From Caloramator fervidus (GTDB lineage: Bacteria; Bacillota; Clostridia; Clostridiales; Caloramatoraceae): a stretch of 64,000 bases of DNA. Shown here one piece after another: positions 7,036 to 16,729 of the stretch (the stretch's first letter is position 1; each line of letters opens with the position of its first letter). A model generated the notes under the pieces. It was not told the origin of the DNA, made no database searches, and was given only the letters and a program-made list of their open reading frames with translations. Position numbers and translations under genes: made by a program. The stretch lies in the NCBI RefSeq assembly GCF_900108045.1, contig NZ_FNUK01000006.1, positions 1-64,000 on the forward strand, given 5' to 3'.

Positions 7036-7787
7036 TATTTCACCTCCCCAGCTGTTATATCCTTCTTAACTCCTAGAGGATAATATGGTATCATATTTTC
7101 TCTTAACCATTTAATTGCTTCGTTTGGTGACAATCCCCAGTTTGTTGGACATATTGATAAAACTTCTACCATAGTAAATCCTTTTCCTTGCATTTGAAGT
7201 TCAAATGCCTTCTTTATAGCCTTCTTTGCCTTTATTATGTTTGGAACGCTGTCAACTGAAACTCTTTCAACATATACAGCACCATCTAAAGTTGCAATCA
7301 TTTCTGATACTCTTATTGGATAACCTGCTGTATTAACATCTCTTCCATAAGGTGATGTTTCTGTAACTTGACCCGGAAGCGTAGTAGGTGCCATCTGTCC
7401 CCCGGTCATACCATAGATTGCGTTGTTTACGAATATAGTTGTTATTTTTTCTCCTCTTGCTGCTGCATGAACAATTTCTGCTGTTCCTATAGCTGCAAGG
7501 TCACCATCACCTTGATAAGTAAATACTATGCTATCGGGAACTGCTCTTTTAATACCTGTTGCAACAGCTGGTGCTCTTCCGTGAGCTGCTTCATACATAT
7601 CACACGCAAAATAATCATAAGCAAGAACTGAACATCCAACAGGCGCAACACCTATTGTCTTATCTAATATTCCAAGTTCGTCTATAACTTCTGCCACAAG
7701 TCTATGGATAATTCCATGGGTACAACCAGGGCAGTAATGGGTTGGCACATCTAAAAGTGCCTTTGGTCTTTCAAATACTATAGCCAT
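7035..7787 (-). CDS. 2-oxoacid:ferredoxin oxidoreductase, beta subunit (TPP-binding)
   Basis: The 250-residue subunit binds thiamine diphosphate and the proximal Fe-S cluster. The opening HYCPGCTHG holds two cysteines of the cluster site; [14 protein letters not shown] (about 92-105) with [12 protein letters not shown] (about 121-132) is the TPP/Mg signature. It follows the alpha gene without a gap (shared base at 7787) and is translated with it. Length and order match VOR/KOR complexes of clostridia. The reaction is oxidative decarboxylation of a 2-oxoacid to acyl-CoA with reduction of ferredoxin. Confidence 0.93.
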   Translation of the reverse strand: MAIVFERPKALLDVPTHYCPGCTHGIIHRLVAEVIDELGILDKTIGVAPVGCSVLAYDYFACDMYEAAHGRAPAVATGIKRAVPDSIVFTYQGDGDLAAIGTAEIVHAAARGEKITTIFVNNAIYGMTGGQMAPTTLPGQVTETSPYGRDVNTAGYPIRVSEMIATLDGAVYVERVSVDSVPNIIKAKKAIKKAFELQMQGKGFTMVEVLSICPTNWGLSPNEAIKWLRENMIPYYPLGVKKDITAGEVK

Positions 7788-8860
7788 TACTTAGCACCTC
7801 CTACGATTTCCTTTATCTTATTTACAATTTCAGCTGGGGTTGGAACCATGCCACCACTTCTTCCATAGAAGAACACAGGCTTTCTTCCATTTACTGAAAG
7901 CTTAACATCTTCAACCATTTGTCCTTCATTCATTTCAATTGAAATAAATCCTAATTTAACTTTATCCATAACTTCATCAAATGCCTTCTTTGGATATGGC
8001 CAAAGAGTTATAGGTCTTATAAGCCCTACCTTTATACCTTCCTTTTCAAGCATCTTTATTGCGTTTTTGCATATTCTTGCTAATGTTCCATAGGAAACTA
8101 TTACAATGTCAACTTCATTTTCTAAGTTGTAAAGCTCATATTTTACTTCATTCTTTTCAATTTCAGCATACTTTTGTTGTAATTTTTTGTTATGGGCTTC
8201 TAATTCTTCAGGTTTTAAGTAAAGTGAGTTTATAACATTATGAATCTTTCTTCCCCTTAATCCATTTGCAGCCCATGTCTTTTCTGGAAGGTTTCTTGTA
8301 GTCTGTCTTTCTTTAAATTCAACAGGTTCCATCATCTGACCTAACATTCCATCTCCCATTATCATAACAGGGTTTCTATATTGGTCTGCAACATCAAAAG
8401 CTTCTTGAACTAGGTCAACAAGCTCTTGAACTGATGATGGCGCATAAACAACCATTCTGTAATCTCCATGTCCGCCACCCTTTGTTGCTTGGAAATAGTC
8501 AGATTGAGCTGGCTGAATTCCTCCAAGTCCTGGACCACCTCTTACTATGTTTACAATAACACATGGAAGCTCTGCTCCCGCTATGTAGGAAATACCTTCT
8601 GACTTTAAGCTTATTCCTGGGCTTGAAGAAGAAGTCATTACCCTAACCCCTGCTCCTGCAGCACCATAAACCATGTTTATAGCAGCAACTTCGCTTTCTG
8701 CTTGTAAAAATACTCTACCAACTTGTGGCATTCTTCTTGCCATATAAGCTGCAATTTCTGTTTGAGGAGTTATAGGATAACCAAAAAAGCATTGGCATCC
8801 AGCATGTATAGCAGCTTCACCTATGGCTTCGTTACCCTTCATTAGTACCTTTTTTGCCAT
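7787..8860 (-). CDS. vorB: 2-oxoacid:ferredoxin oxidoreductase, alpha subunit (VorB-like)
   Basis: The 357-residue subunit carries the pyrimidine-binding TPP half ([15 protein letters not shown], about 28-42; [20 protein letters not shown], 54-73) and the transketolase C-terminal-like domain ([17 protein letters not shown]). The [20 protein letters not shown] stretch is typical of the 3-methyl-2-oxobutanoate dehydrogenase (VorB) group. The start ATG has AGGAGGTAACC upstream. It follows the small ferredoxin subunit and precedes beta and gamma. The VorB name fits both the motif and the ptb-buk context, but substrate remains inferred. Confidence 0.9.
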   Translation of the reverse strand: MAKKVLMKGNEAIGEAAIHAGCQCFFGYPITPQTEIAAYMARRMPQVGRVFLQAESEVAAINMVYGAAGAGVRVMTSSSSPGISLKSEGISYIAGAELPCVIVNIVRGGPGLGGIQPAQSDYFQATKGGGHGDYRMVVYAPSSVQELVDLVQEAFDVADQYRNPVMIMGDGMLGQMMEPVEFKERQTTRNLPEKTWAANGLRGRKIHNVINSLYLKPEELEAHNKKLQQKYAEIEKNEVKYELYNLENEVDIVIVSYGTLARICKNAIKMLEKEGIKVGLIRPITLWPYPKKAFDEVMDKVKLGFISIEMNEGQMVEDVKLSVNGRKPVFFYGRSGGMVPTPAEIVNKIKEIVGGAK

Positions 8861-8879
8861 CTTAGGTTACCTCCTTAAT

Positions 8880-9089
8880 TTATTTTTCAACAGTAATAAC
8901 AACATCAGGACAAATCCTTGCACATGATGCACATGCTACACACTTTGACATATTTTCATCTTTTACAGTGGCAGGGTGGTATCCTTTTGTGTTTAATTTT
9001 TCTGAAAACTCAATAATTTTTACAGGGCATACTTCAATACATAAGCCACATCCTTTGCACCTATCTTCTCTAAATGTTACTCTACCCAT
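8880..9089 (-). CDS. 2-oxoacid:ferredoxin oxidoreductase, delta subunit (2x[4Fe-4S] ferredoxin)
   Basis: The 69-residue ferredoxin-like subunit has two cluster motifs, CKGCGLCIEVCP and CVACASCARICP, and passes electrons from the TPP site to soluble ferredoxin. The start is the ATG at 9087-9089 with AAAGGAGG seven bases upstream. A longer in-frame reading to 9134 would overlap the preceding gene and lacks a site. It is the first of four oxidoreductase subunit genes, 23 bases behind the ATPase gene and 19 before the alpha gene. Confidence 0.93.
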   Translation of the reverse strand: MGRVTFREDRCKGCGLCIEVCPVKIIEFSEKLNTKGYHPATVKDENMSKCVACASCARICPDVVITVEK

Positions 9090-9112
9090 ATAAAGGCCTC
9101 CTTTAAATTTTT

Positions 9113-9787
9113 TTATTCCATGCTTTGCCTCCATGGTGGAAGCATAAATATTTTTATAGGAAATACATTTCCATCAAACTTTGTTTTTAATTCATCTACT
9201 AAATCCTCTCTAACTGCTGTAAAGGCTATAGGTATGTTTAACCTATTTGAAACCTCTTCCACAATTTTTTGTCCCTCTAAAATCATATCAACAGTAGTCT
9301 CATAGGATAAGTTAGTATTATTTACAAGATACTTAACCTTGAGCCTTGACGCTTTTTGGATATCATTTATATACTGGATTATACCATCAGCATCCATAGT
9401 AAAAGGCCTTGTTGTATTTATTACAAAATACATGTCATAATCTTCTTCTTTAAAATATTTATTAAATTGTCCTAATGCAACAGCCCCTTGATCATCTCCT
9501 CCAACGTCTAAAACAACATCATAACTTTTGTCATTAAATACCATCAAAGTATTTAAAGGAACTGTTCCAAGCTCTGCATTTGAAAGCTCTTTTGGAGTTG
9601 AAATAACCTTTATACCCCTACTTTCTAAAAATTCCGTCTTATCCCTTGTGCAAAAGTAAGGGTTAACTATATCAAGGTCTGCAATTGCAACCTTTTTCCC
9701 TTCTTCATTAAGCTTTAAAGCATAGTTTATAGCAATTTCTGTCTTACCGCTTCCAAAATGTCCAGTAAAAACTCTAATCCTTGACAT
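9113..9787 (-). CDS. P-loop NTPase, ParA/MinD-like, of the 2-oxoacid oxidoreductase operon
   Basis: The 224-residue protein opens MSRIRVFTGHFGSGKTEIA, a Walker A loop, followed by KKVAIADLDIVNPYFCTRD (switch region with Walker A'-like Asp) and DVVLDVGGDDQGA (Walker B). The fold is of the SIMIBI/ParA class. It lies nine bases from buk and 23 bases from the ferredoxin subunit, so it is made with the oxidoreductase. An assembly or maturation ATPase for its Fe-S or TPP subunits is a reasonable guess; no activity is documented from the sequence. Confidence 0.75.
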   Translation of the reverse strand: MSRIRVFTGHFGSGKTEIAINYALKLNEEGKKVAIADLDIVNPYFCTRDKTEFLESRGIKVISTPKELSNAELGTVPLNTLMVFNDKSYDVVLDVGGDDQGAVALGQFNKYFKEEDYDMYFVINTTRPFTMDADGIIQYINDIQKASRLKVKYLVNNTNLSYETTVDMILEGQKIVEEVSNRLNIPIAFTAVREDLVDELKTKFDGNVFPIKIFMLPPWRQSME

Positions 9788-9795
9788 TTAATCAC

Positions 9796-10863
9796 CTACT
9801 TATATTCTTTTGCAGGTTCTTCTCCCCTTAATACCCTAAGTCCGCCTTCTGCAAGGGCTAGCATTTCATCCTCTCCTGGGTAAACCACAACAGGGGCAAT
9901 AAAGCTTACTCTTTCCTTTATCCATTCAACAAATTCTTTTCCATATGCAAGTCCACCTGTTAATATAATTGCATCAACCTCTCCCTTTAAAACAGTTGCA
10001 CACATTCCTATTTCCTTTGCAACCTGATAAGCCATAGCTTTGTATACAAGCTCAGCTTCTTTATTTCCTTCATCCATCATCTTTTTAACATCCCTTGCGT
10101 CGTTTGTTCCAAAATAAGCCATAAGCCCGCCTTTTCCTGTTATCTTCTTCTTCATCTCTTCTAAAGTATATTTTCCTGAAAAACACATCTTAACAAGGTC
10201 CCCTACAGGTAAGCTTCCTGTTCTTTCTGGTGAAAATGGTCCCTCTCCATCCAAAGCATTATTTACATCAACAACTCTTCCTTTTCTGTGGGCTCCAACT
10301 GAAATTCCTCCACCAAGATGAGCTACTATTAAATTTAACTCTTCATATTTTTTACCTTTTTCTTTTGCATATCTTTTAGCAACAGCCTTTTGATTTAAAG
10401 CATGGAATATACTCTTTCTTTGAATTTCTGGCATACCTGATATTCTTGCTATTTCATCCATTTCATCAACAACAACAGGGTCAACTATATACGCTGGTAT
10501 ATTAAGGCTTTTAGCAATTTCATAAGCTATGACTCCGCCTAAATTTGATGCATGCTGTCCTTGAACACCAATTTTTAAATCTTCTAACATTCTTTCATTA
10601 ACAATATAAGTTCCACCTTCAATTGGCTTTAAAAGTCCTCCTCTTCCAACTACAGCATTTAATGATTCAAGAGGAATATTTTTTTCTTTTAATGCATTTA
10701 AAATAACACCTTTTCTAAATTCATATTGTTCAAATATAGTATTATATGGCGCTAGCTCTTCAGAAGAGTGTCTTAATGTTTCAACAAATACAGGATTTAA
10801 ATCATCAAATACAGCAATTTTGGTAGAAGTTGAACCTGGATTAATTATAAGCATTCTAAACAT
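9796..10863 (-). CDS. buk: Butyrate kinase, copy 1
   Basis: This 355-residue ASKHA-fold kinase makes ATP from butyryl- (or branched-chain acyl-) phosphate. It has the N-terminal phosphate loop [15 protein letters not shown], the [18 protein letters not shown] segment, [17 protein letters not shown] (about 190-206) and [15 protein letters not shown]. The start ATG has AGGGAGGAAG upstream. It lies directly after ptb (12 bases). A second full-length copy lies on the other side of ptb, and the two proteins are clearly paralogous along their whole length. The pair may differ in acyl preference. Confidence 0.95.
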   Translation of the reverse strand: MFRMLIINPGSTSTKIAVFDDLNPVFVETLRHSSEELAPYNTIFEQYEFRKGVILNALKEKNIPLESLNAVVGRGGLLKPIEGGTYIVNERMLEDLKIGVQGQHASNLGGVIAYEIAKSLNIPAYIVDPVVVDEMDEIARISGMPEIQRKSIFHALNQKAVAKRYAKEKGKKYEELNLIVAHLGGGISVGAHRKGRVVDVNNALDGEGPFSPERTGSLPVGDLVKMCFSGKYTLEEMKKKITGKGGLMAYFGTNDARDVKKMMDEGNKEAELVYKAMAYQVAKEIGMCATVLKGEVDAIILTGGLAYGKEFVEWIKERVSFIAPVVVYPGEDEMLALAEGGLRVLRGEEPAKEYK

Positions 10864-10875
10864 AGTTCTTCCTCC

Positions 10876-11784
10876 CTACTTTGTAAGTTCAGCAACTAAA
10901 CTTGCAAGAGCTATTGAATACAATTTACTTTCATTGCTGTCTGCCCTTGATGTTAATATAACTGGTGCAGCTGCTCCTAAGATTATTCCACCATTTTTAG
11001 CATTTGATGTGTATGTAAGGGTTTTATACATTGCATTTCCTGTTTCAATATTTGGAACTAATATTATATCTGCATGACCTGCAACCGGGCTTTTAATTCC
11101 TTTGTGTTTTGCAGCCTCTTCTGATAAGGCATTATCTATAGCTAAAGGACCATCAACTATGCATCCCTTTATTTGTCCTCTGTCATTCATCTTAGATAAA
11201 ACAGCTGCATCAATAGTTGGTTGCATATCTGGATTTACAACTTCAACTGCCGCAACAACAGCAACCTTTGGCATTTCCATACCTATTGCCTTTGCAACAA
11301 CAACCGCATTTTCAATTATCTGCTTTTTAGTCATAAGATCTGGAGCTATATTCATAGCAGCATCTGTTAAAAGAAGCATTCTGTTTAAAGCTGGAACTTC
11401 AAAAACTGCAACATGAGATAAAACTTTACCTGTTCTAAGCCCTTTTTCTTTATCCAAAACTGCCCTTAAGAATGTTGCTGTATCAACTAATCCTTTCATT
11501 ACCATATGAGCTTGCTTAGTTGAAACAAGTTCTACTGCCTTTAAAGAAGCCTTTGCATTATCCTTTTCATCTATTATTTCAAAAGTATCTTCTGGAATAT
11601 TTAAAATCTTTTCGCACTCTAATATTTTTTCTTTATCTCCTACTAAAATAGCATCTGCTATTCCCATTTTTTTAGCTTCATATACAGCCTCTAAAACAGG
11701 CTCATCTTGAGCAACAGCAACTGCTATTTTTTTAGTTGGATAATTTTTTACCATTTCTAAAATTTCATCAAATGTCTTAATCAT
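10876..11784 (-). CDS. ptb: Phosphate butyryltransferase
   Basis: The 302-residue enzyme converts butyryl- or isobutyryl-/isovaleryl-CoA plus phosphate into the acyl-phosphate. It belongs to the phosphate acetyl/butyryl transferase family: VAVAQDEPVLEAVYEAKKMG near the start, MVMKGLVDTATFLRAVL (about 92-108), SHVAVFEVP and the C-terminal ADIILVPNIETGNAMYKTL. Its start overlaps the stop of the upstream buk by four bases (ATGA), so the two are translationally coupled. Placed between two butyrate kinase genes and upstream of a 2-oxoacid oxidoreductase, it is the CoA-to-phosphate step of a substrate-level phosphorylation route. Confidence 0.95.
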   Translation of the reverse strand: MIKTFDEILEMVKNYPTKKIAVAVAQDEPVLEAVYEAKKMGIADAILVGDKEKILECEKILNIPEDTFEIIDEKDNAKASLKAVELVSTKQAHMVMKGLVDTATFLRAVLDKEKGLRTGKVLSHVAVFEVPALNRMLLLTDAAMNIAPDLMTKKQIIENAVVVAKAIGMEMPKVAVVAAVEVVNPDMQPTIDAAVLSKMNDRGQIKGCIVDGPLAIDNALSEEAAKHKGIKSPVAGHADIILVPNIETGNAMYKTLTYTSNAKNGGIILGAAAPVILTSRADSNESKLYSIALASLVAELTK

Positions 11785-12863
11785 ATTCCCACCTCTTCTT
11801 CGTAAATTTTTACCTTTTCTTCTCCATTTATAACTCTTAATGCCCCTTCTGCAAGGGCAAGCATTTCATCTTCCCCTGGAACTATTTCAACATCTGATAT
11901 AAATTTTACCCTATCTATAATTAAACTATTTAATAAATCTGAATAAGCTAGTCCACCTGTTAAAATTATCTTATCAACCTTTCCACACAAAACAGCAGCA
12001 CAAGCTCCTATTTCCTTTGCTATTTGATAAGCCATAGCCTCAAATATAAGCTTTGCATATTGATCGCCTTCATTTATTCTTTTTACAACCTCTCTTGCAT
12101 CATTTGTTCCTAAGTATCCTACAAGTCCACCTTGACCTACCATCTTTTTCTTTAATTCTTTATATGTATATTTCCCTGAAAAAGCCATTTTAACAAGATC
12201 TCCTACTGGAAGTCCTCCACACCTTTCTGGAGAAAAAGGTCCCCCCTCATTTGCGTTATTGACGTCCACTATTTTACCCTTTTTTAACGGAGCAACTGAA
12301 ATTCCACCACCAAGATGGGCTACTATAAAGTTCACTTCATCTAAGTTTTTGTTCATCTTTTTTGCTATTTTCCTTGATACTGCTTTAATATTTAAAGCAT
12401 GCACAAGGGACCTCCTTGGAATTTCTGGAAGACCTGATATCCTTGCTATATCTTCAAATTCATCCACTGCAACAGGGTCTACTATATAAGCATTTATTCC
12501 TTGTGAATCGGCAATTGATTTGGCAATAATCCCCCCAAGATTTGAAGCATGTTCTCCTTGATAACCTATTTTTAAATCCTCAATCATCTTTTCAGTAACT
12601 AAATAAGTTCCACTTGGCATTGGTCTTAAAAGGCCTCCACGGCCAACTATAGCTAAAAAATTAGACAAATCAAATCCTTCTTCTTTTAGCCAATTTAAAA
12701 TAGCATTTTTTCTATATTCATACTGATCTGATATTCTTTCAAATTTTGACAATTCCTCAGCAGAATGAGATATATTCTTTTGTCTTATATTTTCATTTCC
12801 TTTAAAAACAGCCACTTTAGTTGAAGTTGAACCTGGATTAATAACTAATATGTATTCCCTCAT
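11781..12863 (-). CDS. buk: Butyrate kinase, copy 2
   Basis: The 360-residue paralogue of the other buk in this operon has the same landmarks: [50 protein letters not shown] and FSPERCGGLPVGDLV. The start ATG has AGAGGTGGGGG upstream. It is the first gene of the eight-gene operon. It and copy 1 differ throughout, so the duplication is old rather than recent. Both copies keep the active-site motifs and appear functional. Confidence 0.95.
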   Translation of the reverse strand: MREYILVINPGSTSTKVAVFKGNENIRQKNISHSAEELSKFERISDQYEYRKNAILNWLKEEGFDLSNFLAIVGRGGLLRPMPSGTYLVTEKMIEDLKIGYQGEHASNLGGIIAKSIADSQGINAYIVDPVAVDEFEDIARISGLPEIPRRSLVHALNIKAVSRKIAKKMNKNLDEVNFIVAHLGGGISVAPLKKGKIVDVNNANEGGPFSPERCGGLPVGDLVKMAFSGKYTYKELKKKMVGQGGLVGYLGTNDAREVVKRINEGDQYAKLIFEAMAYQIAKEIGACAAVLCGKVDKIILTGGLAYSDLLNSLIIDRVKFISDVEIVPGEDEMLALAEGALRVINGEEKVKIYEEEVGI

Positions 12864-12959
12864 GATACCCCCACCTCTTAATGAACCTCCAACTATATTT
12901 TAATTTATTTATCGTCAATTTTGCAACTATTATTTTAAAATTATTTAAAATTTTAAAAT

Positions 12960-14564
12960 TTATTCTTCAATGGGCCTATATTTTTGCATGATTCTTTCTG
13001 CAACTTTTATACCATCCACTGCAGCAGATATAATCCCCCCTGCATATCCTGCTCCTTCTCCTGTTGGATAAAGCCCTGATATATTTACACTTTCTAAATA
13101 TTCGTTTCTCTCCATCCTTATAGGAGATGAAGTTCTTGTTTCAATTCCTGTTAAAATTGCATCATAACCTGCAAATCCCTTAATTTTTTTGTCAAATTCT
13201 AATAAAGCTTCTTTTAGAGAATCTACGACAAATTTAGGAAGGCAATTTTTTAATAAAGCAAAGTTATATCCCCTTGGATAACTTGGTTTTACTTTTCCTA
13301 TCTTTTTAGACAAACTATCCTTTAAAAAATCTCCAACTAACTGAACTGGAGCTAAATAACCTCCTTTTCCAACTTCAAAGGCCAATCTTTCATAATGCCT
13401 TTGAAACTCAACCCCTGCAAGAGGATGGCTTGAGCCAAAGTCACTAGGGTTTACCCCAACAACTATGGCACTGTTTGCATTTTCTTTATCCCTTGCATAT
13501 TCACTCATTCCATTAGTAACAACCATATTTTCTTCAGAGGAAGCTGCAACTACAATGCCTCCTGGACACATACAAAAAGAATATACCGGCCTTCCTTCCT
13601 TTGTTGTATATGTTAACCTATAATCTGCCGCTTTTAATCTGGGATGACCTGCAAACTTTCCATATTGATTTTCATCTATCATACTTTGAAGATGCTCAAT
13701 TCTAACCCCTATTGCAAATGGTTTTTGAGATATCATAAGACCTTTTTTAAATAAAACCTCATATGTATCCCTTGCACTGTGCCCAATAGCTAAAATAACA
13801 ACATCACAGGGAACTTCAATATTACCATTAACTACAACAGAGTTTATTTTGCCATCAACTATTTTAAAATCTGTAACCTTTGAATTAAAGTGAATTTCTC
13901 CTCCTAAGGATATAATTTTATTTCTTATATTCTTAACTACTGTTTTTAAAATATCGGTTCCAATGTGGGGCTTTGCAACGTACGTTATTTCTTGTGGAGC
14001 TCCTGCCTTTACAAATTCTTCTAAAACAAAATCACACCTTTTATCCTTTATCCTTGTTGTTAGTTTACCATCAGAATATGTTCCCGCTCCACCTTCTCCA
14101 AACTGTATGTTAGATTCTGTATTTAATATGCCTTCCTTCCAAAATATATCAATATCTTTATCCCTTTCATCAACACATTTTCCCCTTTCAAATATTATTG
14201 GTTTATAACCATGTTGAGCAAGTAAAAGGCCAGCAAACAAGCCTGCTGGACCTAATCCAATAACAACCGGTCTATGACTTAATTTTTCCTTTCCATACTC
14301 TATTTTTAAAGCTTCTTGTTTTTCTTCATAAAGAACATCCTTACTTCCAACTTTCTCTACCACTAACATTTCATTAGGACATTCAAATATAACTTGATAA
14401 ACAAAATCTATTTTGCCTTTTCTTCTTGCATCAACCGACTCTTTTATTATTTTAAAATTTCTAATATCCTCCACCTTTATTTTTGCCGTCTTTGCTGCAA
14501 TATAAATTAAAGATTTAGGATCATCTTCTATTGATAGCCTTATATTGTTTATTCTAACTGGCAT
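12960..14564 (-). CDS. FAD-dependent oxidoreductase of the COG2509 type
   Basis: The 534-residue protein has an N-terminal ~80-residue extension, then a dinucleotide-binding loop PVVIGLGPAGLFAGLLLAQHG (about 99-119), a GEGGAGTYSDGKLTTR motif near 157 and a C-terminal GLYPTGEGAGYAGGIISAA (about 501-519) that closes the flavin site. Similar uncharacterised dehydrogenases often lie between cdaR and glmM in clostridia, as here (12 bases behind the YbbR gene). The substrate is unknown. The start ATG has TGGAGGTATACC upstream. Confidence 0.85.
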   Translation of the reverse strand: MPVRINNIRLSIEDDPKSLIYIAAKTAKIKVEDIRNFKIIKESVDARRKGKIDFVYQVIFECPNEMLVVEKVGSKDVLYEEKQEALKIEYGKEKLSHRPVVIGLGPAGLFAGLLLAQHGYKPIIFERGKCVDERDKDIDIFWKEGILNTESNIQFGEGGAGTYSDGKLTTRIKDKRCDFVLEEFVKAGAPQEITYVAKPHIGTDILKTVVKNIRNKIISLGGEIHFNSKVTDFKIVDGKINSVVVNGNIEVPCDVVILAIGHSARDTYEVLFKKGLMISQKPFAIGVRIEHLQSMIDENQYGKFAGHPRLKAADYRLTYTTKEGRPVYSFCMCPGGIVVAASSEENMVVTNGMSEYARDKENANSAIVVGVNPSDFGSSHPLAGVEFQRHYERLAFEVGKGGYLAPVQLVGDFLKDSLSKKIGKVKPSYPRGYNFALLKNCLPKFVVDSLKEALLEFDKKIKGFAGYDAILTGIETRTSSPIRMERNEYLESVNISGLYPTGEGAGYAGGIISAAVDGIKVAERIMQKYRPIEE

Positions 14565-14576
14565 AGTATACCTCCA

Positions 14577-15782
14577 TCACTTTTTATTTATTTTTACTAA
14601 AACCTGATTCTGCATTTTTTTGATATTTACATCTTTTAAAACTTCTATTTTTATAGGAAGATAATGCTCACCCTCATTTTTATTTTCAACATCCACATAA
14701 GCCCTTATATCTTCGCTACTTAAAGAGTTTACAATGCTTTCAGGTCCTTCAACAGTAACATTTATTTTATCAGGATATATACTGTAATCAAAATTATTGT
14801 TGATATTTAAAATTCCAACATCCACAACAAAATTTTTCTCTACTTTATTTTCTACTTTAATTTCAACAGTTATGTTTTTAAAATTTTCTTCTATATATAC
14901 ATCCTTTGGAATGATTAATTTTACAGTTTTGCTTATAGACTCATTTACTTTGGATAAATCTATAGGCTCCGTTTCAATAAAATTAATAGAATTTAAAATA
15001 TTTTTATCTCCTAATATAGTAATCTCACTAGGTTTTGCAGAAAGCGAATTTAAAATTTTAGAATCAAGTAAATTCCCTTTAGTTTTAACAACTATATTTA
15101 CCTTCTTGGAAGGCTTTATAGGAATAAAAACATCAACATACTTGGGCTCAACACTAACATATTGTATAGTATCTCCATAACTGTCTATTATTTTTACAGG
15201 TAGAGAGGATAAAAGATCACCCTCTCTTTTTGATAAGTCTACATTTATCAATGCACTAGAAGCCTTTGAAACATAAGTTTCAGCACCCCTTATTAACACT
15301 TCCATAGGTTTTACTAAAGGATTAATATATCCATATCCTTCCTTAGGTTTGCCTAAAATATTTAAACTTACAGGGATAGTTCTCTCTAATAAACTATCTA
15401 CTTTTACCTTAACATAAGGCATGCCCTTATCATAAACTACGGAAATTCCTTTTGGAGCTGATTTAACTTCCACCATAATATTATTTATACCCTTTTTAAT
15501 GTATCCTCCAAGATCAGCTTCCACTCTAAAATCCTCAGGTTTTACTTTATAAACATCCATTGCTCTTCCTGTTATAGTTAAATTTACAGTAAATGTCTGA
15601 TTAGGAAGGATGGTTAAATTATTTTGTTCAAGATTTTCAAGGTTTGTAAAATAAACAGGAACATCCTCAATAACTTTTGTTTGAACAGGATTTTGTTCTC
15701 CCATAACATAAAGCCATAAAATAAAGGATATAAGTATACATATCAGCATAGTTATTATTTGCTGTTTGTTTTTTCTAGCCAT
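14577..15782 (-). CDS. cdaR: YbbR-domain protein, regulator of CdaA
   Basis: The 401-residue protein has one N-terminal membrane segment (ITMLICILISFILWLYVMG) and several extracellular YbbR repeats of ~80 residues, recognisable by recurring blocks such as VYKVKPEDFRVEADLGGYIK, VSVEPKYVDVFIP and the final IYPDKINVTVEGPESIVNSL. In Firmicutes CdaR binds the diadenylate cyclase CdaA in the membrane and modulates c-di-AMP output. Its start overlaps the cdaA stop by 28 bases, giving translational coupling. Sequence outside the membrane segment is typically low in similarity, so the assignment rests on architecture and position. Confidence 0.9.
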   Translation of the reverse strand: MARKNKQQIITMLICILISFILWLYVMGEQNPVQTKVIEDVPVYFTNLENLEQNNLTILPNQTFTVNLTITGRAMDVYKVKPEDFRVEADLGGYIKKGINNIMVEVKSAPKGISVVYDKGMPYVKVKVDSLLERTIPVSLNILGKPKEGYGYINPLVKPMEVLIRGAETYVSKASSALINVDLSKREGDLLSSLPVKIIDSYGDTIQYVSVEPKYVDVFIPIKPSKKVNIVVKTKGNLLDSKILNSLSAKPSEITILGDKNILNSINFIETEPIDLSKVNESISKTVKLIIPKDVYIEENFKNITVEIKVENKVEKNFVVDVGILNINNNFDYSIYPDKINVTVEGPESIVNSLSSEDIRAYVDVENKNEGEHYLPIKIEVLKDVNIKKMQNQVLVKINKK

Positions 15783-16597
15783 AACTTCACCTTCTTAAAC
15801 ATATTTGAATCAACAAACATATTTTTTATTAAAATTTTTGTTAATATATTTTTAAGCCTCTCTACACTATATCCCCTTGTTAATTTACCATTAATAGCAA
15901 GGGAAATAGTCCCTGTTTCCTCAGAAACAACAACAGATATAGCATCTGAAGATTCTGTAATTCCTATAGCAGCTCTATGTCTTGTTCCAAGTTCCTTATT
16001 TACCTCCTGTTCCGTTAGAGGCAATACACATCCTGCCGCTAGGATTCTATCCTTTCTAATTATGACAGCACCATCATGCAGTGGAGAGTTTTCAAAAAAA
16101 ATATTTTCTAAAAGTTCTGATGATACTAACCCATCTATTTTTGTTCCACTTTCTATAAAATCATTAAGCCCTGTTTCCTGCTCTATAACTATTAATGCTC
16201 CTGTTTTTGTTTGAGACATATTCCCTACAGCTATCGCTATCTCATCTACAACCCTTTTTATTTCTTCATCAGATTCAAAAAGCTTCTTTGTTAAGAATCT
16301 GCTTCTTCCTATATGTTCAAGGGCCTTTCTAAGCTCAGGCTGAAAAATTATAAGAAGGGCTATAACTCCAACTGTAAGAGTATTTTTTATAATCCAATGT
16401 AAAGTCACAAGCCCAAACCATTCACTAAACTTCATCACAACTACGACAAGAATAAGTCCTTTTAAAAGCTGTTCTGCTCTTGTTTGTTTTATAAAAATAT
16501 AAAACTTATAAAGTAGATATGCAACAATCAATATATCAATAACATTCCTAAAAGATATGTTTTTTATAAGTCCTAATAAATCACCTAAGCTACTCAT
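15755..16597 (-). CDS. cdaA: Membrane diadenylate cyclase
   Basis: The 280-residue enzyme makes c-di-AMP from two ATP. Three N-terminal membrane helices (about residues 18-85) are followed by a DisA_N domain with the active-site motifs HDGAVII (Asp175-Gly-Ala) and GTRHRAAIG (Arg206-His-Arg). The ATG at 16595-16597 is preceded by AGGAG; a TTG three codons upstream overlaps this site and is unlikely. It is the first gene of the cdaA-cdaR-FAD group. c-di-AMP controls potassium, osmotic and cell-wall balance in Gram-positives. Confidence 0.97.
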   Translation of the reverse strand: MSSLGDLLGLIKNISFRNVIDILIVAYLLYKFYIFIKQTRAEQLLKGLILVVVVMKFSEWFGLVTLHWIIKNTLTVGVIALLIIFQPELRKALEHIGRSRFLTKKLFESDEEIKRVVDEIAIAVGNMSQTKTGALIVIEQETGLNDFIESGTKIDGLVSSELLENIFFENSPLHDGAVIIRKDRILAAGCVLPLTEQEVNKELGTRHRAAIGITESSDAISVVVSEETGTISLAINGKLTRGYSVERLKNILTKILIKNMFVDSNMFKKVKLWLEKTNSK

Positions 16598-16729
16598 TTT
16601 ATCCAACTCCTTATCAAAGTTTCAAGTACAATTATATAACAAAAAATTTTTTATTAACATAACTTGATGAATTAAATTTAAATATATTGGAAAAATTATT
16701 TAAGGAATAAACAATAGGGGAGTGGTAAT

